A stretch of DNA of 10,063 bases from UMGS946 sp048421225 (GTDB lineage: Bacteria > Bacillota > Clostridia > Christensenellales > CAG-138), in contig DBFNRV010000129.1 in assembly GCA_048421225.1 (NCBI GenBank), positions 1-10,063 of the forward strand, given 5' to 3'. The notes under the pieces are model-generated. The model had not been told where the DNA came from, searched no databases, and was given only the letters and a program-made list of their open reading frames with translations. A program made the translations under genes and the position numbers. Every line of letters begins with the position of its first letter. Position 1 is the stretch's first letter. Positions 6,834 to 10,063 of the stretch are shown here, one piece after another.

Positions 6834-7700
6834 ATGAGAAGCGAAGCTGAAATAATGGATATGGTAATTTCCGCCGCAAGGGAGGACGATAATGTTCGTG
6901 CCGTGCTCCTTAACGGCTCCAGGGCCAATCCAAACGCTCCAAAGGACATGTTTCAGGACTATGACATAGTGTTTATAGTAAGGGATGCCCGCCCATTTTT
7001 TAATAATCACGGCTATATGGACAGGTTTGGTGATCTAATGATGCTGCAGATGCCTGAAACCATGCGCGATCCCATTGGAGACGGCAGGTTTACATATCTT
7101 GCGCTGTTTGACGACCTAAATAGAATAGACCTGCAGATTATACCCGCATACAGGTATGGTGAAATACTAGGAGATGACAGCCAGACCATATTGCTGCTTG
7201 ATAAGGATAATCTAATTCCCCAGCCGCCGCCGGCAAGCGACTCAAGCTACCATGTAAAACGTCCCGATGCCAACGACTTTTATTCCTGCTGCAACAACTT
7301 CTGGTGGTGCCTCCAAAACGTGGCCAAGGGCATATGGCGGGATGAGCTTCCCTATGCGATGCATACATACGAGCGCTATGTAAGAGCTGAGCTGGACTGC
7401 ATGGTTGAGTGGCATATAGGCATACTCAACGGATTTAAGGTATCGGCAGGAAAAATGGGAAAATACTTCAAGCGGTATCTTGATGCCAATACATACCAAT
7501 TATATGCGGATACCTACTCGGACGGGCAATATGATAGAATGTGGGATTCTATTTTTATAATGTGTACTCTGTTCAGGTCCCTGGCGGAGCGTGCCGCAAA
7601 AAGCATGGGCTTTTGCTATCCAAAGGAGGACGACGAGCGGATGACGAGGTATTTGCGCTATGTCCGCAGCCTCTGCTCTAACAGGGAGGGGCGCTCCTGA
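6834..7700 (+). CDS. Aminoglycoside 6-adenylyltransferase-like protein (ANT(6)/AadK family)
   Basis: A 288-residue cytoplasmic protein of the Adenyl_transf nucleotidyltransferase family, close to the usual 280-300. The metal/nucleotide site is visible: NGSR (27-30), the DYD pair D42 and D44 in FQDYDIVFIV, and a third acidic residue D99 in NRIDLQIIP. Family positions after it are also present: the FYSCCNNFWWCLQNVAKGIWRDELPYA stretch (149-175) and EWHIGI near 192-197. Characterised members transfer AMP from ATP to the 6-hydroxyl of streptomycin, inactivating it. Many chromosomal homologues have never been tested, so resistance is an inference. The start is the ATG after GGAGGT (three-base spacer). 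The gene stands alone, divergent from the ecf operon and convergent with the LysR gene. Nothing around it suggests a mobile resistance cassette. Confidence 0.85.
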   Translation: MRSEAEIMDMVISAAREDDNVRAVLLNGSRANPNAPKDMFQDYDIVFIVRDARPFFNNHGYMDRFGDLMMLQMPETMRDPIGDGRFTYLALFDDLNRIDLQIIPAYRYGEILGDDSQTILLLDKDNLIPQPPPASDSSYHVKRPDANDFYSCCNNFWWCLQNVAKGIWRDELPYAMHTYERYVRAELDCMVEWHIGILNGFKVSAGKMGKYFKRYLDANTYQLYADTYSDGQYDRMWDSIFIMCTLFRSLAERAAKSMGFCYPKEDDERMTRYLRYVRSLCSNREGRS

Positions 7701-7743
7701 CAAATATCATCAGCGCCGATTGATCGTGCCATCCGCAGCATAA

Positions 7744-7758
7744 ATGGCTTCAAGCCAT
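7744..7758. terminator. Short palindrome at the convergent gene ends, weak terminator candidate
   Basis: Two seven-base arms (ATGGCTT and AAGCCAT) flank a single base, forming a five-pair stem with a five-base loop, at the junction of the convergent ANT(6)-like and LysR genes. It overlaps the last codons of the LysR gene. Neither strand has a proper T-run after it (minus strand gives TTTAT), so termination here is doubtful. Confidence 0.2.
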
Positions 7759-8652
7759 ATATAGGCGAGCGGATTCATTGTACAGCCTGGTTATGTCCTG
7801 AAGCATATCCGTATGCTCGAAATCACGGTGGTATACAATGTTTATCTCCCTCACCATGCTCAGGTTTTCCACAGGGAGCACGGTTATCTTCCCCTTTCTC
7901 AATTCGTCAAGGCAGACGCTTTTAGCCAGGATGGATACCCCGAAGTCGCGCCTTATCAGATCCTTAATGGTCGCAATATTATCAACCTCAAGGATAACGT
8001 TAAATTCATCTATGGACATGTTCTGGCTCTCCAAATGCGAAATAAACAGATTCCTCGTTCCCGAATTCGGTAGCCTGAGTATCATCTTTTCTCTCTTTAG
8101 CTCATTTATAGTAACCATGCTCTTGGCCGCGAGACTGTTGTTATTGGATACCACCAGGACAAGACAGTCGGTATCGAGCAGGAGCAAATTGAAGTCCGGA
8201 TCAATCAGATTTCCTTCTACAATCGCTAGATCTATCTCATACGTCTTTAGCTTCTCATAAAGGTTTTTAATCGTATCGGAAATAATCTTTATGGATACCC
8301 CCTCATTATCGCTGCAGTATTTTGCTAAAACCTCGGCCACAAGGTTGCTTTCCGCCGTATGGGTTATTCCTACGGTCAGGCGCGTAACATGCCGTCTTTC
8401 ATCCTCTATGCGCTGTTCCATGTTCTTATAGAGCATCTTTATCCGCTTTGCATACTTTAAAACGATTTCCCCTTCGCTTGTAAGGCTTAGCTTGCCGCGG
8501 CTTCGGTTGAAGATTTTTACGTTAAGCTCCTGCTCTAACTGTTTGACCTGCAAGCTCACGGCGGGCTGCGTCATGGAAAGCTGTTCCGCCGCCCGGGTAA
8601 AGCTCTTAAGCTCATATACTGTAAGCAATGTTTCCAATTTTGAGTTCAGCAT
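7750..8652 (-). CDS. LysR-family transcriptional regulator
   Basis: A 300-residue LysR protein of standard length. The N-terminal winged helix-turn-helix is clear at about 4-63, with SFTRAAEQLSMTQPAVSLQVKQLE as the recognition region (17-40) followed by IFNRSRGKLSLTSEGE. A linker helix follows to about 88. The effector-binding domain spans about 90-295 and begins with the RLTVGIT strand; it would bind a small-molecule inducer that the sequence does not reveal. The overall look is of the CysL/CbbR-like subgroup rather than a named regulator. The gene is divergent from the antiporter gene, 146 bases away, with overlapping promoters, so the antiporter is its most likely target and it probably regulates itself. 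Start: ATG with a GGGTG-like site seven bases or fewer upstream; the HTH begins at the expected distance. Confidence 0.92.
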   Translation of the reverse strand: MLNSKLETLLTVYELKSFTRAAEQLSMTQPAVSLQVKQLEQELNVKIFNRSRGKLSLTSEGEIVLKYAKRIKMLYKNMEQRIEDERRHVTRLTVGITHTAESNLVAEVLAKYCSDNEGVSIKIISDTIKNLYEKLKTYEIDLAIVEGNLIDPDFNLLLLDTDCLVLVVSNNNSLAAKSMVTINELKREKMILRLPNSGTRNLFISHLESQNMSIDEFNVILEVDNIATIKDLIRRDFGVSILAKSVCLDELRKGKITVLPVENLSMVREINIVYHRDFEHTDMLQDITRLYNESARLYMA

Positions 8653-8725
8653 ATCACACCCGCCAAAATAATTATTATTTATCTATTCAAAAATAACTAT
8701 AATTATACTTTATTTTAAATACCGA

Positions 8726-8731
8726 TATAAT
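8726..8731 (+). promoter_or_regulatory. Possible -10 box of the antiporter gene
   Basis: A perfect TATAAT lies 67 bases before the antiporter ATG, in an AT-rich stretch. No convincing -35 hexamer is found 16-18 bases upstream, as expected for a promoter that needs an activator such as the divergent LysR protein. Small AT palindromes at 8667-8676 and 8698-8707 and an interrupted one at 8711-8721 are candidate operator pieces, but AT-rich DNA produces these by chance. Confidence 0.3.
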
Positions 8732-8758
8732 GATACCATCAGAGATATGAGAAATCAA
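8730..8758 (-). promoter_or_regulatory. Probable promoter of the LysR gene
   Basis: On the minus strand TTGATT (8758-8753, four of six) and TATCAT (8735-8730, five of six) are 17 bases apart. The -10 shares bases with a TATAAT facing the antiporter on the other strand. An alternative minus-strand TATAAT at 8707-8702 exists but lacks a good -35. Confidence 0.4.
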
Positions 8759-8798
8759 CTGTTTCTGTATACGTTCAAATTAAAAGGTTGGTTTTATT

Positions 8799-10063
8799 AT
8801 GTTTAATATTTATGAAGGATTAAATGAAACAAGCGGGGTGCTGCTCACCCTTTGCATTATATTGATGTCGGGATTTTTAATGACCAGGGTAACAAAGCTT
8901 GTAAGGCTCCCAAACGTGAGCGGCTTTATACTTGCGGGAATGTTGATTGGGCCATACGCGCTGAACCTGGTTTCAGCTGAGGTTGTATCGCGAATGGGCT
9001 TTGTCAGCGATATTGCGCTGGCTTTCATAGCGTTTGACGTGGGCAAATTCTTCAAAAGGGAAACGCTGCGCGGTACGGGAGGCAAAACCATTGTTATAAC
9101 CCTGTTTGAGTCGTTGGCCGCAGGCATCGCCGTTGCCGTTTCAATGAGGTTTATATTCAATCTCAGCTGGACATTCTCCATACTGCTTGGCTCAATAGCA
9201 ACGGCCACCGCGCCTGCAAGCACCATTATGACCATAAACCAGTATAACGCTAAGGGGAGGTTTGTAAACACCCTGCTTCAGGTAGTGGCTCTGGATGACG
9301 TGGTGTGCCTGATTGTCTTTAGCACGGTTTCCGCCCTAATAAAAGCCGATGGGTCTGGAGGCTTCGCCGCATCCGACGTATTGCTTCCTATTTTATATAA
9401 TTTTGCGGCCGTTGGCATGGGTTTTTTCGCAGGTTATCTGTTGAATAGGATCATCACGCCCGGGCGAAGCCGCGAAAACCGGCTTATTTTAGTTATTGCT
9501 CTTCTGCTTGGCATTTGCGGGATCTGCGCGCTGTGCGACGTCTCGCCGCTGCTTTCTTGTATGGCCTGCGGTGCGGCGTATGTTAATTCTTCAAATGACG
9601 AGATGCTATTTGGCGAAGTAAACCAATTTACCCCTCCTGTTACTTCAGCCTTTTTCATAATTTCGGGTATAAACTTTAACATCGGCGCCCTTACTGTGGT
9701 CGGTATGATTGGCGTGTGCTATTTTTTGGTTAGAATGGCCGGCAAATACGCGGGAGCTTATGCGGGTTGCCTGGCGGTACATGAGGATAAACGGACGCGC
9801 GGCTGCCTCGGAATTGCGCTGGTACCTCAGGCGGGCGTTGCTATTGGCCTGGCTTTTCTCGGGCAGAGGATGCTGCCCCCTGAAATAGGCGATATGCTGC
9901 TTTCAATCGTCCTGTCATCCTCAATGCTTTACGAGCTGATCGGGCCCGTTTGCGCCAAAACCGCGCTGATGCTATCAGGCTCAATAGACGGGTATCCTCG
10001 CAAGCACACGGATAAGCTGCGCACACCTGCGCTTAAACATCCGCTGATAATTAAGAATAATAA
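8799..10063 (+). CDS. Cation:proton antiporter (CPA2-type, Na_H_Exchanger family), 3' end beyond window
   Basis: The frame is open from the ATG at 8799 to the window edge (421 codons, no stop), so the gene is partial only because the window ends. It encodes an integral membrane protein with about a dozen hydrophobic segments. Family features are the early LPNVSGFILAGMLIGP (37-52), the unwound-helix motif ATATAPAST (134-142), the ion-binding pair D166-D167 (ALDDVV), K316 in VRMAGKYAG, and LVPQAGVAIGLAFLG (341-355). The Asp-Asp pair with a lysine in this later helix is typical of electrogenic Na+/H+ antiporters such as NapA, in contrast to Asn-Asp electroneutral types; transport mode is inferred. 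Five cysteines cluster at 240-257. After about residue 393 the sequence becomes hydrophilic and basic, so a soluble tail may follow. AAAAGG lies 11 bases before the ATG. A LysR regulator is divergent from it. Confidence 0.88.
   Translation, partial: MFNIYEGLNETSGVLLTLCIILMSGFLMTRVTKLVRLPNVSGFILAGMLIGPYALNLVSAEVVSRMGFVSDIALAFIAFDVGKFFKRETLRGTGGKTIVITLFESLAAGIAVAVSMRFIFNLSWTFSILLGSIATATAPASTIMTINQYNAKGRFVNTLLQVVALDDVVCLIVFSTVSALIKADGSGGFAASDVLLPILYNFAAVGMGFFAGYLLNRIITPGRSRENRLILVIALLLGICGICALCDVSPLLSCMACGAAYVNSSNDEMLFGEVNQFTPPVTSAFFIISGINFNIGALTVVGMIGVCYFLVRMAGKYAGAYAGCLAVHEDKRTRGCLGIALVPQAGVAIGLAFLGQRMLPPEIGDMLLSIVLSSSMLYELIGPVCAKTALMLSGSIDGYPRKHTDKLRTPALKHPLIIKNN

Noticed and set aside
8810..9271. 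153-codon minus-strand frame opposite the antiporter gene
   Set aside because: It is the antisense shadow of a clearly recognisable antiporter sequence and has no family resemblance of its own.

Overview
The window looks like chromosomal DNA from a Gram-positive anaerobe of the Bacillota, most likely a Clostridia-type lineage. This rests on the ecfA1-ecfA2-ecfT cassette, the strong GGAGG-type ribosome binding sites, the spore-type LysM/M14 peptidoglycan peptidase, and a balanced base composition with frequent ATA and AGG codons. The lineage is an inference from gene content; no rRNA or other phylogenetic marker is present. I see no insertion sequence, integrase, CRISPR array, tRNA or rRNA.

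Layout. Positions 1-221 hold no recognisable gene, only a plus-strand intrinsic terminator (about 128-165) that must serve something left of the window. From 222 to 6168 everything is on the minus strand, so read right to left: ecfA1, ecfA2, ecfT, a small membrane-anchored protein of unknown function, a short-chain dehydrogenase and a DUF218 (YdcF/SanA/ElyC-like) membrane protein. The first four overlap end to start, and the last two overlap each other, with a 64-base gap between the two groups. A hairpin with a U-run (about 1545-1577) appears to end this unit. A PG-binding/LysM/M14 peptidase follows as what is probably a separate gene. A sigma-A-like promoter (6199-6227) sits just upstream of ecfA1 and helps fix its start at 6168.

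From 6169 to 6833 there is a 665-base divergent intergenic region, unusually long and without a convincing gene. To its right on the plus strand is an ANT(6)-like aminoglycoside nucleotidyltransferase homologue with its own TTGACA-type promoter. It converges on a minus-strand LysR regulator. That regulator is divergent from a plus-strand cation:proton antiporter which runs off the right edge of the window with an open frame. The divergent promoters overlap, the usual geometry for a LysR protein that controls its own gene and its neighbour.

How the genes work together. EcfA1, EcfA2 and EcfT together form the energising module of an ECF vitamin/metal importer. No substrate-binding S component is encoded here, so the module is probably shared by S components located elsewhere. 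The dehydrogenase, DUF218 protein and peptidase have no obvious metabolic link to it. The LysR-antiporter pair looks like a self-contained ion or pH homeostasis unit.

I do not see a clear previously undescribed multi-gene system. The items most worth a second look are a cysteine cluster in a membrane segment of the antiporter, a His-to-Gln change in the H-loop of EcfA1, the unexplained 665-base gap, the uncharacterised protein translationally coupled to ecfT, and the ANT(6)-like gene.
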